Shown here in pieces: positions 1 to 9,291 of a stretch of 64,000 nucleotides of DNA. The notes below the pieces were generated by a model. The model had not been told where the DNA came from. It saw only the letters and a program-made list of their open reading frames with translations, and ran no database searches. The DNA is taken from NCBI RefSeq assembly GCF_947493125.1, contig NZ_CANLQB010000006.1, forward strand, positions 124,001-188,000, given 5' to 3'. The translations under genes and the position numbers were made by a program. This stretch comes from an uncultured Roseobacter sp. (GTDB taxonomy: Bacteria > Pseudomonadota > Alphaproteobacteria > Rhodobacterales > Rhodobacteraceae). Position 1 is the first letter of the stretch. Each line of letters begins with the position of its first letter.

Positions 1-745
1 GCTGCAACGCGCGCGCATCGACTTGCCCGAACGCAATCCCGGCGAGGCACCCCATGGGATGCAGGCCGGGCGCTGGCCGTAACCCGGGCGGTTGCTTCGT
101 CGTCGTTTCCCACTCCGCGGGCAGGCCCACACGCCGAACAGTCTGTGCCAACCGGCGTTCACCGTCGGTGCGACGCTGCAGAAACCAGGCGATCACCTCC
201 GAGATGGCGGAGACGAGACCATTGGGTCGCACCGACCGTCCGGCCTCTGCGCCATCCGCCCGCACACTCAGACCGGATGCCACACGCTCCACGCGGATGT
301 CTGCTGAGGCGTCCTGCAGCAGCGGTGCCGCGCCCGTATCGACCGCGAAGCCGAACTTCGCCGGGAGATCTGGAAGCTGTGCAAGTGCCGCCAACAGATC
401 ACCGGCGATCCGGTGGCTGATGTCGCCGGGTCTCCAGAAAGGGGTGATGAGGATGTTCCGCCGCGCTTCGGTCTGGGGGCTATCATCAAGCAGTCGCAGG
501 TCGCGCAGCGCCAGCAGAACCTGCTCGTGATCACCTTCGGCGACACCGCGGATCTGCAGATTTGCCCGGCTGGTCAGGTCGATAAACCCGTTGCCATAGT
601 TCAGCGCCGTGTCGCAGAGCCCGTGCACCTGGTCTGCCGTAAGACGCGCAAAAAAGGGGCGCACCCGGACCACCAGCCCATCGCCCGACATCATCGGACG
701 ATAGGCACCGGGACACCATCCCTTCACCGTCGGAGCCGGTGTCAT
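1..745 (-). CDS. cobG: CobG, precorrin-3B synthase (3' end outside window)
   Basis: My translation of the minus strand from the ATG at 745 stays open to the window edge, giving about 248 codons. The N-terminus has the CobG pattern KGWCPGAYRPM, then SGDGLVVRVRP and SRANLQIRG, as in the ferredoxin-like half of sulfite/nitrite-reductase-related enzymes. CobG makes precorrin-3B from precorrin-3A with oxygen in aerobic cobalamin synthesis. The iron-sulfur cysteines would lie in the missing C-terminal half. Its ATG overlaps the cobN stop by four bases, so it is translated last in the riboswitch-controlled operon. Confidence 0.9.
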   Translation of the reverse strand, partial: MTPAPTVKGWCPGAYRPMMSGDGLVVRVRPFFARLTADQVHGLCDTALNYGNGFIDLTSRANLQIRGVAEGDHEQVLLALRDLRLLDDSPQTEARRNILITPFWRPGDISHRIAGDLLAALAQLPDLPAKFGFAVDTGAAPLLQDASADIRVERVASGLSVRADGAEAGRSVRPNGLVSAISEVIAWFLQRRTDGERRLAQTVRRVGLPAEWETTTKQPPGLRPAPGLHPMGCLAGIAFGQVDARALQ

Positions 746-3700
746 TGCGCGGCCTCCAGCTGTGCCAGAATGGAATTGCGCCGCGTCGCCCAGAGCCCCG
801 CAGCGTGCAGTTCCGCAAAGCGTGCCTGCATCGCCGCATGAGCCTCCGGATTGGCGTCTCGCAGAAAGTGCTCGGTTTCCGAATGGCCCAGCGTCGCGTC
901 ATGATAGAGGTCGAAGAGATGCGGCGAGACGACACCAGCAAGGTGCGCGAAGGCTGCCATGTGATCCAGGGTGGCGGCAATTTCAGCCGCTCCGCGGAAC
1001 CCATGTGCGCGCATCCCGGCGATCCAGGCGGGGTTGGCAGCGCGTGCCTGCACCACCCGGGCCACCTCCTCTGACAGCGCCCGCGCTCGGGGTCTGTTGG
1101 GATCGGTGTTGTCCAGATGATAGAGCGCGGCGGCGCCGCCGGTGACGGCCTGCGCTGCGGCAAACCCGGCTTCGTGCGCGGCGTAGTCGGCGGCCAGAAG
1201 AAGGTCCGTCTCCGGCAGGTCCTGCGCGTGCACGAAGCTGTCTGCAGCCGCCACGCGGGCCCGGAGACCAGCCTCCCGGTGGGTCGCGTCCTCGCCGTCC
1301 AAGGCCCAGGCGCTGGCGTTGAGCCAAGCCTGCCCTGCTGCCACGCGCCCGGCCGGGCCATAGGTCTCGGCTGCATCCACCATGCCAACGCCGAAGCTGC
1401 CCGGTCGCGGGCCGTAGACCCGTGCGAGATCCTCGCGACCCACGTAGGGGTTCCAGTCCGCCGCTTCATCCCGCATCGCCAGAACACGGACCGCCTGTGA
1501 AAACAGCGCCGAGAGCGTCGGGAACACATCGCGGAAAAGGCCGGAGACGCGCAGGGTCACGTCAATGCGGGGGCGGTCGAGGTCGGTGATCGGCAGCACT
1601 TCGATGCCGGAGACGCGCTCGGATCCGCTGTCCCAGACCGGGCGCGTCCCAAGCAGATGCAGCGCCATGGCAAACTCCTCGCCAGCGGTGCGCATGGTGG
1701 CCGACCCCCAGAGGTCGACAATCAGACCCCGCGGCCAGTCGCCTGCCTCCTGCAGATGTCGGCGGATCAGTTCGTCGGCGAGCTTTATGCCTTGCGCATA
1801 GGCCGCGCGGGTCGGGACTGCGCGCGGATCGGTGGTGTAAAGATTGCGCCCCGTGGGCAGCACATCCATGCGACCCCGGTAGGGTGAGCCCGAAAGTCCC
1901 GCCGGGATCCGTCTGCCAGCCAGGGCATCGAGCAGCGCCTGACGTTCGGCGGCGACGGAGGCGCTGGTCTCGAAGGGAGCCGCGCCACGTGCCGACCGGC
2001 CCCAGATATGCAGCCCTTCACCAAACTGCATCTCTTTGATATCGCAAACAAAACGATCAATTCGCGTGATCGCCTCGGCATCGCATCCGGCGCGATCCAG
2101 ACCGAGGTCATCTTCGACACCAAGCGCTTGCGCCTCGTCGCGAATGTCGATCTGAAGACGGTCCCGGCGGCGCGGGTCCAGGCCATCGGCATTGGAGAAT
2201 TCATCCAGCAAGGCTTCCAGACGGACCAGCCGATCGGGCGTGCCGCTTTCCCGCAGGGGCGGTGGCACATGGCCGAGGGTGATCGCGCCGATGCGCCGTT
2301 TGGCCTGCGCCGCCTCGCCGGGGTCGTTCACGATAAAGGGGTAGATGATCGGCAGGCTGCCGGTCAGAACCTCCGGCCAACAGGCATTCGACAAAGCGAC
2401 GGATTTCCCCGGCAACCATTCCAGCGTGCCGTGCGCGCCGATGTGGATCAGCGCGTCGGTCTCCGACTGCAGCCAAAGATAGAAGGCGACGTAGCCATGG
2501 CGGGGCGTGCGGGAGAGGTCGTGGTAATCATCACGTCGTGTCTCGGGTTGGCCCCGCTCCGGCTGCAGAAGCACCATCGCCTTGCCAGCCTCGGTCACGG
2601 GGAACTGGAAGGCGCCATCCTGCACCAGCGGGTCATCCTCAGGGGCGCCCCATACCGTCATGAGGTCAGTGCACAGGGCCTCCGGCAGGCGCGCCAGCGC
2701 GGCGCGATAATCCGCCAGACTCCAACGTCGGTATAACGTCGGTATTACGTCGGTATTGCGTCGGTGCGCCGTCGGTATATCGTAACCTGCGGCCTGAAGG
2801 TCTGCGAGGATGGCCTCCGCGGAGGCCGGCGCATCGAGACCAACCGCATGGCCCCGGTTCCAGTCCTTGCCCGGATAGGTGGAAAGCACGAGCGCGACGC
2901 GCCGATCCTCAGCAGGCGTCCGCGCCAAGTTCACCCAACCGTGCACGCGGTCTGCGATGGCGTCGATGCGGTCTGCAACCGGCGCATGGGCGTAGCGGGC
3001 ATACTCCAGGTGCGGGTCCCGCACCCCGGGTTCCTTGAAGGAGGCGACCCCTCCCATGATCCGGCCATCGACTTCGGGCAGCACGACATGCATGGCCAGA
3101 TCGGCAGCGGAGAGGCCACGCTCGGCCTGTTCCCAGGCCTCGCGGGTCGAGGTCGCCAGCGCGACCTGGAAAACCGGCACATTGCCTGCATCCAGCGGCG
3201 AGGCACCATTCTCTCCCTTGCCGCTAAACGCGGTGGCATTCACGATGGCGGCAGGTCTGAGATATGCCACCTGACGGCGCAGCCAGCCTGCGGCTTCAGG
3301 CGCTTTCAGCGAAGGGGCGAAGAGGCCGAGCACCTCGTAGCCGCGTGCGCGGAAGGCGTCGAAGAGCGCCTCGATCGGGGCAAGGTCAGCGGCGACCAGA
3401 TAGGAGCGGTAAAAGGTGATCAGAAGCCGGGGCTTGTCAGACGCCGGTTGCGCGAGAAGCGGACAGGTCACACCATGCTCTGGTGTCCAGGCGCCGACCA
3501 GCGGCAAGGACTTGGCGCCGCGTACGGGCCCAGCATAGAGCCCGGCGGCCAGCGCCATCTGCGCCACTCCGGCCTGGGCGGCCACGACACCGCCGGTGTC
3601 GCAGAGATGTGCGAGCCGCCGCAGCGTTGAGACCGGCAGCGTCGCATAATCGTCGAGCCGGGTGTCGATGCGCCCGTCGGCGGGCAGCACCGCGAGCGCG

Positions 3701-4035
3701 ATGCCCTTGCGCATCGCAAGCGCGCGCACCTGCTGCAGCCCATAGGACCAGTAGGGTACGCCGCCGATCAGACGGATCAGGATGCCCTTGGCGCCCTCCA
3801 GCGTTTGCTCGACGTAGGTGTCAACGGAGAGCGGATGTTTGAGGGCCGCGAGATTGGCGAGCCGCAGTGTGGGCAGCCTGCCTTCCGGCCCGCCGCCACG
3901 CCGCCAGGCTTCCGCGAATGCGCCAAGATCGCTGTCGGAGAAGGACAGCACCACCAGATCTGCGGGCGTCTGCCCCAGATCGGTAGGCGTCTCGGTCTCC
4001 TCGAGCCCGTGGCTTTCGCGGAAGACGACGTGCAT
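742..4035 (-). CDS. cobN: CobN, large subunit of aerobic cobaltochelatase
   Basis: The 1097-residue protein starts MHVVFRESHGLEET and has the long CobN/magnesium-chelatase H architecture, including the GAHGTLEWLPGK and LWGSATMRTAGEEFA motifs. With CobS and CobT, not in this window, it inserts cobalt into hydrogenobyrinic acid a,c-diamide using ATP. It is shorter than the roughly 1250-1275 residues I recall for the Pseudomonas enzyme. Only 3 nt separate it from cobW, and it overlaps cobG. Five tandem 11-bp repeats at 2727-2781 lie inside the frame and encode a segment (IPTAHRRNTDVIPTLYRR) that does not look conserved. Confidence 0.95.
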   Translation of the reverse strand: MHVVFRESHGLEETETPTDLGQTPADLVVLSFSDSDLGAFAEAWRRGGGPEGRLPTLRLANLAALKHPLSVDTYVEQTLEGAKGILIRLIGGVPYWSYGLQQVRALAMRKGIALAVLPADGRIDTRLDDYATLPVSTLRRLAHLCDTGGVVAAQAGVAQMALAAGLYAGPVRGAKSLPLVGAWTPEHGVTCPLLAQPASDKPRLLITFYRSYLVAADLAPIEALFDAFRARGYEVLGLFAPSLKAPEAAGWLRRQVAYLRPAAIVNATAFSGKGENGASPLDAGNVPVFQVALATSTREAWEQAERGLSAADLAMHVVLPEVDGRIMGGVASFKEPGVRDPHLEYARYAHAPVADRIDAIADRVHGWVNLARTPAEDRRVALVLSTYPGKDWNRGHAVGLDAPASAEAILADLQAAGYDIPTAHRRNTDVIPTLYRRWSLADYRAALARLPEALCTDLMTVWGAPEDDPLVQDGAFQFPVTEAGKAMVLLQPERGQPETRRDDYHDLSRTPRHGYVAFYLWLQSETDALIHIGAHGTLEWLPGKSVALSNACWPEVLTGSLPIIYPFIVNDPGEAAQAKRRIGAITLGHVPPPLRESGTPDRLVRLEALLDEFSNADGLDPRRRDRLQIDIRDEAQALGVEDDLGLDRAGCDAEAITRIDRFVCDIKEMQFGEGLHIWGRSARGAAPFETSASVAAERQALLDALAGRRIPAGLSGSPYRGRMDVLPTGRNLYTTDPRAVPTRAAYAQGIKLADELIRRHLQEAGDWPRGLIVDLWGSATMRTAGEEFAMALHLLGTRPVWDSGSERVSGIEVLPITDLDRPRIDVTLRVSGLFRDVFPTLSALFSQAVRVLAMRDEAADWNPYVGREDLARVYGPRPGSFGVGMVDAAETYGPAGRVAAGQAWLNASAWALDGEDATHREAGLRARVAAADSFVHAQDLPETDLLLAADYAAHEAGFAAAQAVTGGAAALYHLDNTDPNRPRARALSEEVARVVQARAANPAWIAGMRAHGFRGAAEIAATLDHMAAFAHLAGVVSPHLFDLYHDATLGHSETEHFLRDANPEAHAAMQARFAELHAAGLWATRRNSILAQLEAAQ
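2727..2781. repeat. Five tandem 11-bp repeats inside cobN
   Basis: On the plus strand, units beginning GTCGGT start at 2727, 2738, 2749, 2760 and 2771. The first three are nearly identical (GTCGGTATAAC, GTCGGTATTAC, GTCGGTATTGC); the fourth (GTCGGTGCGCC) is more diverged and the fifth reads GTCGGTATATC. Eleven is not a multiple of three, so gain or loss of one unit would shift the cobN frame. The present copy number keeps the frame open. Confidence 0.9.
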
Positions 4036-4038
4036 CGG

Positions 4039-5097
4039 TTACTCGGCCGGTTCGGGGGTTTTCGCGCCCAGCACCGCTTCGATGGTGGCGCGGTGGATGT
4101 CGTCATGTTCGGCGATCACCACCAGGCGGCCCCGGCGCGCCTCGTCCGGTTGCCACGGGCGGTCGTACTGGTGCCGCACGCGCGCGCCCACCGCCTGGAC
4201 CAGCAGGCGCATCGGTTTGCCGGTGACGGCGGCGTAGCCTTTGACGCGCAGGATGTTGTGGTCGTTGGCGAGGGTCTGGACCGCACGGACGAGCTCCGCC
4301 GGATCGGCCAGCTCCGGAATGTCGACGACGATGCTGTCGAACTCCTCATGGTCGTGATCATGCGGCCCGTCATGGTGGCTGGGGCGCGCGTCCATGTCAT
4401 CTTCGGCGGCGGCCTCCAGCCCCAGGATCACGCGGGGATCGACCACGCCTTCGGCCACTTCGACCACGGGGAGGGGGCGCGGGGCTTCGGCGGCGATGAT
4501 CTCCTTAGCCTTCGCGACGCCGTCCGGACCGGCGAGGTCCGGCTTGGTGAGTAGAATGATGTCGGCGCAGGAGATCTGGTCTTCGAAAACCTCCGACAGC
4601 GGGGTTTCGTGGTCGATGCTCTCATCCGCTTCCCGCTGCGCGTCCACTGCGGCCACATCGGGCGCGAAGCGTCCTGCGGCCACGGCTTCGGCATCGGCCA
4701 GGGCGATCACGCCGTCCACGGTGATCCTGGAGCGGATGTCGGGCCAGTCGAAGGCCTTCAGCAACGGCTTGGGCAGCGCCAGGCCGGAGGTTTCGATCAG
4801 GATGTGATCAGGGCGCGGGTCGAGCGCCATGAGCGCTTCGATCGTGGGGATGAAGTCGTCGGCCACGGTGCAGCAGATGCAGCCATTGGCGAGTTCCATG
4901 ATGTTTTCCGCCGGGCAATCGGGGATTGCGCAGCTTTTCAGGATATCGCCATCCACGCCCACATCGCCGAACTCGTTGACGACGACTGCGAGGCGCTTGC
5001 CTCCGGGGTTCTGCATGAGTTGCGTGATCAGCGTCGTTTTGCCCGAGCCGAGGAAGCCGGTGATCACGGTCACGGGGAGTTTTGCAAGGTCAGTCAT
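4039..5097 (-). CDS. cobW: CobW-family GTP-binding metallochaperone
   Basis: 352 residues, G3E family of P-loop GTPases (COG0523). Walker A is GFLGSGKTT near the N-terminus. The metal-binding CxCC motif (NGCICC), the LIETSGLALP segment and the LLTKPDL guanine-specificity loop follow. A His-rich stretch (HHDGPHDHDHEEF) and the CobW C-terminal domain complete it. It is thought to deliver cobalt for the chelatase step. I chose the ATG at 5097 (MTDLAKLPVTVITG) because it overlaps the upstream stop as ATGA and sits directly before the first beta strand. A longer frame to 5166 lacks conserved sequence. Confidence 0.94.
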   Translation of the reverse strand: MTDLAKLPVTVITGFLGSGKTTLITQLMQNPGGKRLAVVVNEFGDVGVDGDILKSCAIPDCPAENIMELANGCICCTVADDFIPTIEALMALDPRPDHILIETSGLALPKPLLKAFDWPDIRSRITVDGVIALADAEAVAAGRFAPDVAAVDAQREADESIDHETPLSEVFEDQISCADIILLTKPDLAGPDGVAKAKEIIAAEAPRPLPVVEVAEGVVDPRVILGLEAAAEDDMDARPSHHDGPHDHDHEEFDSIVVDIPELADPAELVRAVQTLANDHNILRVKGYAAVTGKPMRLLVQAVGARVRHQYDRPWQPDEARRGRLVVIAEHDDIHRATIEAVLGAKTPEPAE

Positions 5098-5489
5098 TGG
5101 TCGGCCTCCAGCGGCGGGATGCGCGCGATGCAGTTGCGTTTGAAGTGGTCCGGGCGCTCGCGCCACGGGATGAGCCCATCCTCCGTGGCGTTGTAGCGGG
5201 CGGCCCCGTCGAGCAGCATGTCGGCATGCGACACTTCATCGACATTTCCGTAGATATACGTCCAGCGCGCGCCGCCTCTGAGCGCAATGGTGCAGCCGTG
5301 ATCGCAGTTCTGCAGGCATTCGACAGCGGTCACCCGAATGCCGTCCGGCAGCGTGTTGGCCGCGAGCGTGTCATAGAGGCGCTGGCCGGGGCGGCGGTCG
5401 TCCTCGGGGATTTCCTGCCCCCGGCGGCATTTGATGCAGACCAGCAGCTCGGTTGGAGGCGGATCAGGCTCGGTTGCCCTGGTTGTCAT
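5094..5489 (-). CDS. DUF1636 family (2Fe-2S ferredoxin-like) protein
   Basis: 131 residues from the ATG at 5489. Cysteines lie in CIKCRRG near the start and CLQNCDHGCT in the middle, the pattern of the DUF1636 thioredoxin-like ferredoxin family often found beside cobW/cobN in alphaproteobacteria. Its function is not established; a redox or metal role in cobalamin synthesis is inferred from context. It is the first gene after the cobalamin riboswitch, and its stop overlaps the cobW start. An in-frame ATG at 5510 is an alternative start. The 5489 start has a weak purine-rich stretch upstream. Confidence 0.82.
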   Translation of the reverse strand: MTTRATEPDPPPTELLVCIKCRRGQEIPEDDRRPGQRLYDTLAANTLPDGIRVTAVECLQNCDHGCTIALRGGARWTYIYGNVDEVSHADMLLDGAARYNATEDGLIPWRERPDHFKRNCIARIPPLEADQ

Positions 5490-5585
5490 GGTCCATGTCC
5501 CATCTGTCATGGGACGCGGGTCAGATGGCGAGAGAGGCCCAGCCTGGGTCGCGTCTCGACACCGGAGCACCCCGTCCGGTTTTCG

Positions 5586-5775
5586 CAGCGCACTGGCAGG
5601 TCTCCCGGCTCACGGATCCCGGCTGTCGCCTGCGGTCTGCCCACCTTCCCGAAGCGATGCTCCAGTGGCTTTGGCAGCCCATTTCCGTTCACGGTCGCGG
5701 GGGCGGCTGTACTTCACCGGTTGAGGCCGGCTGCACATTCCCTTTTCACTTGCCCGGAGGCAAGCACCAGCACGT
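5586..5775 (-). promoter_or_regulatory. Cobalamin riboswitch
   Basis: Read on the minus strand, the leader holds the hallmark segments in order: GGTGCTTGCC, AAGGGAATGTG, GCCGCCCCCGCGACCGTGA, the B12-box stretch AAGCCACTGG, then GGGAAGG and GAGCCGGGAGACCTGCC. This is the conserved core and B12 box of the cobalamin element. It ends about 100 nt before the DUF1636-cobW-cobN-cobG operon. High adenosylcobalamin is therefore expected to lower expression of the operon. Confidence 0.96.
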
Positions 5776-5946
5776 CAATCAGTTGCTTTGGATCGGGCAG
5801 GTTTGTCAAGCGGAACCGGCTGGATGGTCGCGGCTTGAATCATATGGGTGAGTCGATCTCGCTCCGACGCGGGCCACGCGACCGCCTGAATGGCGCGCAA
5901 GTCTCCGGCGTGGACCGGTCAATGCTGGCCTTGAGGCCTCAACGAC

Positions 5947-5971
5947 GGCCCCGACGCGATGTGCCGGGGCC
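5947..5971. terminator. GC-rich hairpin downstream of the chemoreceptor gene
   Basis: GGCCCCG at 5947-5953 pairs perfectly with CGGGGCC at 5965-5971 across an 11-nt loop, about 70 nt past the chemoreceptor stop. There is no T tract, so a termination role is only plausible. The rest of 5776-6041 shows no gene. Confidence 0.3.
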
Positions 5972-6041
5972 GGACACGGGATAAGATGAGGCGACGGGCA
6001 GGCTTCGGACCATCACGGAGGGGATGCCTGCCTGCCCTGGC

Positions 6042-7997
6042 CTAGGCCGCCGTCTTGGAGGCGGACGCCCCTGCATCGTCGCCCAGACGGAACCGTTCCA
6101 CGGCCGTGGCCAGCGCTTCCGTCTCCTGGGTCAAGGCATGGCTCGCCGCGGTGGTTTCCTCGAACATCGCGGCATTTTGCTGGGTCACGTGATCGAGCTC
6201 GTTCACGGCGGTATTGATCTCCTTGATGCCCTGCGCCTGCTCCTGGGCGGAGGTGGCGATGGTGTCGATCCGCTCCGCGATCTCGGAAATGGACGACAGA
6301 ATATCGTTGAGGGCCGTTCCGGTGTCGCCCACCAGATCAACGCCTTGCTGAACCTTCTGGCTCGAATCGGAGATCAGGACGTTGATTTCCCGGGCCGCTT
6401 CGGAGGAGCGTTGCGCAAGCGCGCGCACTTCGGTGGCAACCACGGCAAAACCGCGCCCCGCCTCGCCTGCCCGCGCGGCCTCGACACCGGCGTTGAGCGC
6501 CAGCAGATTGGTCTGGAAGGCGATGTCCTCGATCACCTGAATGATCTTGGAAATCTCGTCCGACGAGCTTTTGATGCCTTCCATGGCGTCCACCGCCTTG
6601 CGCGCCACGCGCCCACCCTTGTCTGCCGACTCCTTTGTGTCGGCGGACATGCGGGAGGCCTCGTTGGCACCGTCGGCTGCGGATTGCACGGAACTGGTCA
6701 ACTCATCGAGTGCCGCGGCAGTCTCCTCCAGCGTGGCGGCCTGTTTCTCGGTCCGCCGCGACAGATCATCCGCGGCTGATGTGATCTCGCCCGCTTCCAT
6801 GCGAATCGACCCCACATTGCGGGACACGGTCCCTACCACGTCCCGCAGGGACAGCAGCGCCGAGTTGAAGTCAGCTCGCAGCTTTTCGTATTCGGCGGGG
6901 AATGTCTCCGAGATCTCGCCAGTCAGGTCGCCGTTGGCGAGCCGCTGCAGACCCTTGCCAAGCGCATCGACCACCCGGCCCTGCTCGGCCGCGCGCGCTT
7001 CGCGGGCTTCCATCTCAACGCGCGTGCGCTCATCCTCTTCGGCCTGCATCTGTTTTTCGATCCGCCGCTTTTCTTCTTGCGCCTTCTGCTCTTCCGCGTG
7101 GCGCGCCTCTTCCTGTCTGCGCTCCTGCTCCACGGCCTCCTGCTGGCGCTCGTGCTCTTCGCGCTCGCGCCGCCGGGCGGCCTCCTGCATTTCGGCGCGC
7201 TCGATGAGGCCGCTGCGGAACACTTCCAAGGCGCGAGAAATCTCGCCAAACGCGGTGCGGTCCTTGCTGTAGGGCATCTCGGACGTGGTGTCGCCCTCGG
7301 ACAGCGCCGACATCCGGCTGGTCAGGCGACCGAGCGGACGTGTCACACTATAGGCGATCAGCGCTGCCATCGCCGCGAGGATTGCACCAAGCGTGAACAG
7401 CATCTGATAGAGATCGCGGTTCACCGCCGACTGCGCCGCCTCGATATTCAACAGGTATGCCCCGGTCCCGGCCACCCAGCGCCACGGTTCGAACTGCATC
7501 ACCACCGAGATTTTGTCGATGGGCGGATCCCCCTCCTGCGCGCCGGGCGCGGCCCACTGATACCACACGGTGCCGGGCGTCCCGTCGCGCACGCTGTCCA
7601 CGATATCGCGGAACAGCGGCACACCGTTCGGATCGGTGAAATCGGTGAAGTCTCGACCCGCCAGGCCCGGGTTCGCCCCATGCGCGACCATGACGTGATC
7701 CATGTCGGTAATGAAGTAGTAGTTCTCGCCCTCGTACCTCAACGCCTCGATGGCGGCGATCGCCCCCTGCTGGGCCTGCTCCCGCGTCATGTCGCCTGAT
7801 ACTTCCTGAGCGTGATAGGTGCGCAGGATGGACATCGCGACTTCGGTGAGATGCGTCAACTCCACCTCCTTCATGTCGATGGAGGCATCCTGGAAGGTTA
7901 AGACCGCCGTCTTCTGCATGGCGAAAAGCCCCGCAAAGGACAGCAAAACGAGGGCACACAAACGCCCTCCAACGCCAATTCGACCCAGGAAGTTCAT
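6042..7997 (-). CDS. Methyl-accepting chemotaxis protein with Cache-type sensor
   Basis: 651 residues. A transmembrane helix at about 13-35 is followed by a single-Cache-type periplasmic sensor ([15 protein letters not shown], then [11 protein letters not shown]), a second membrane helix near 205-225 and a HAMP domain. A long charged E/R/Q-rich coiled coil spans about 265-340. A second HAMP-like unit ([14 protein letters not shown]) and the signalling domain follow; the tip reads [20 protein letters not shown]. It relays ligand binding to CheA/CheW. The C-terminus (GASASKTAA) lacks the CheR-tethering pentapeptide. It is monocistronic here, with no other che genes nearby. Confidence 0.95.
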   Translation of the reverse strand: MNFLGRIGVGGRLCALVLLSFAGLFAMQKTAVLTFQDASIDMKEVELTHLTEVAMSILRTYHAQEVSGDMTREQAQQGAIAAIEALRYEGENYYFITDMDHVMVAHGANPGLAGRDFTDFTDPNGVPLFRDIVDSVRDGTPGTVWYQWAAPGAQEGDPPIDKISVVMQFEPWRWVAGTGAYLLNIEAAQSAVNRDLYQMLFTLGAILAAMAALIAYSVTRPLGRLTSRMSALSEGDTTSEMPYSKDRTAFGEISRALEVFRSGLIERAEMQEAARRREREEHERQQEAVEQERRQEEARHAEEQKAQEEKRRIEKQMQAEEDERTRVEMEAREARAAEQGRVVDALGKGLQRLANGDLTGEISETFPAEYEKLRADFNSALLSLRDVVGTVSRNVGSIRMEAGEITSAADDLSRRTEKQAATLEETAAALDELTSSVQSAADGANEASRMSADTKESADKGGRVARKAVDAMEGIKSSSDEISKIIQVIEDIAFQTNLLALNAGVEAARAGEAGRGFAVVATEVRALAQRSSEAAREINVLISDSSQKVQQGVDLVGDTGTALNDILSSISEIAERIDTIATSAQEQAQGIKEINTAVNELDHVTQQNAAMFEETTAASHALTQETEALATAVERFRLGDDAGASASKTAA

Positions 7998-8212
7998 GTC
8001 GTACGCCCTCTTTGAATACTACGCGTCGAGGGATAAAATCAGCCCTTTAAAAATCTGCTAATGTCGGGCCGGTTTTCGGCACAAAACGTGCCGCATTTTT
8101 CAGGATCTCGCACCGGCGTCCATAACACAACGGACTCCGCACTTGTGGCCCGTCTGCGATCAGCTGCCACGCCGCCAAGACCCGTGGGCGGACCAGTCAG
8201 CTGTCTGGATGT

Positions 8213-9190
8213 TCAGCCGGCGATCCGCTTGCGACGCTCCTTGATTCGCGCGTTCGCCGCCTCTGTCCCATCATGGAACGACCCGAAGAGCTTGTCCCAC
8301 GGCAGTTCGAGCGAGCCGTAGTTGCACTCGAAATACCGGTGGTGCATCTGGTGGTGAAACGTGCCCAGCCGGAGCCCGTTTTCATCCTTCACCAGCAGCC
8401 CTTCGAAGCCGGTGTGCGTCGTCGCCGCGGTGAGCGCATAGTATTGCAGATGAAACAGGATATGGACCGGATTGGCCGGCACGATGAAGTGGATCAGCAC
8501 CGAGCCCAGAAAGATCAGATGCTCGACCGGGTGCATTGACATGCCCGACCACGGACCGACGTTGATGTTGCGGTGATGCAGCGCGTGCACATGTTTGTAG
8601 AAGAACGGAATGTGCAGAAACCGGTGGATCCAGTAGAAATAGAAGCTCTCCCAGATCGGAATGAGGAAGAAGAGCGCGATGAACCAGACGGGATGCGCCG
8701 CCCAGGTGAGCATCGGCGCATAGCCATTGGCAAGCGCCCAGATCATCAGCACCTCATAAGCCGTCCAGATGGTGACGCCGCTGGCGAGGGTCCAAAACAT
8801 GTTGTCGCGAATCTGACCGCCCAGCGTAAACTGCCTGCCGTTTTTCATCAGAGGGCGCGAATCGTACTTCAGCCTCTGGCCCTGTTTGGTGAATGTGTAG
8901 AAATAGAGGTGCAGCCCGCCCGCAACGAGCGTCATCAGCGCGAGGTTGCGCAGGAACATCTCGGCGATCCAGCCAAACGCGAAGGATGTCGCTTCTTCCA
9001 GCGGGGGCTGGAAAAACGTCACCGACATGAACGCGATACCGACGATGATCAGCCGTTCGGTCACGAGAAACCAGGACTTCCAGATCCAGGCCAGCATGCG
9101 CTGTGGGCGCAGCGGCCAGGTGAAGAACGGCGAGACCTGCAAGGGCACATCGGGGACGTGGTTCCAGCCTTTCAGGGGGGCGTCGGACAT
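8213..9190 (-). CDS. Sterol desaturase/fatty acid hydroxylase-family membrane protein
   Basis: 325 residues. It has several hydrophobic helices and the histidine clusters HRFLH, HALHH and HHQMHH that bind the di-iron centre of the fatty acid hydroxylase superfamily. The enzyme probably hydroxylates or desaturates a membrane lipid; the substrate cannot be read from sequence. I placed the start at the ATG at 9190 (MSDAPLKGW), which follows GAGG at good spacing. The frame runs on to 9244 without support. It is divergent from the LysR gene at 9292, which may regulate it. Confidence 0.88.
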   Translation of the reverse strand: MSDAPLKGWNHVPDVPLQVSPFFTWPLRPQRMLAWIWKSWFLVTERLIIVGIAFMSVTFFQPPLEEATSFAFGWIAEMFLRNLALMTLVAGGLHLYFYTFTKQGQRLKYDSRPLMKNGRQFTLGGQIRDNMFWTLASGVTIWTAYEVLMIWALANGYAPMLTWAAHPVWFIALFFLIPIWESFYFYWIHRFLHIPFFYKHVHALHHRNINVGPWSGMSMHPVEHLIFLGSVLIHFIVPANPVHILFHLQYYALTAATTHTGFEGLLVKDENGLRLGTFHHQMHHRYFECNYGSLELPWDKLFGSFHDGTEAANARIKERRKRIAG

Positions 9191-9291
9191 GATTGACCTC
9201 TTCAAAGCTGCAGTTTGAGCGGAGAGTGGCATATATCCATTCACAGGAAAAACAGTATAACTCGAAGAAGTTCATCTGAAATACAGAGGTT

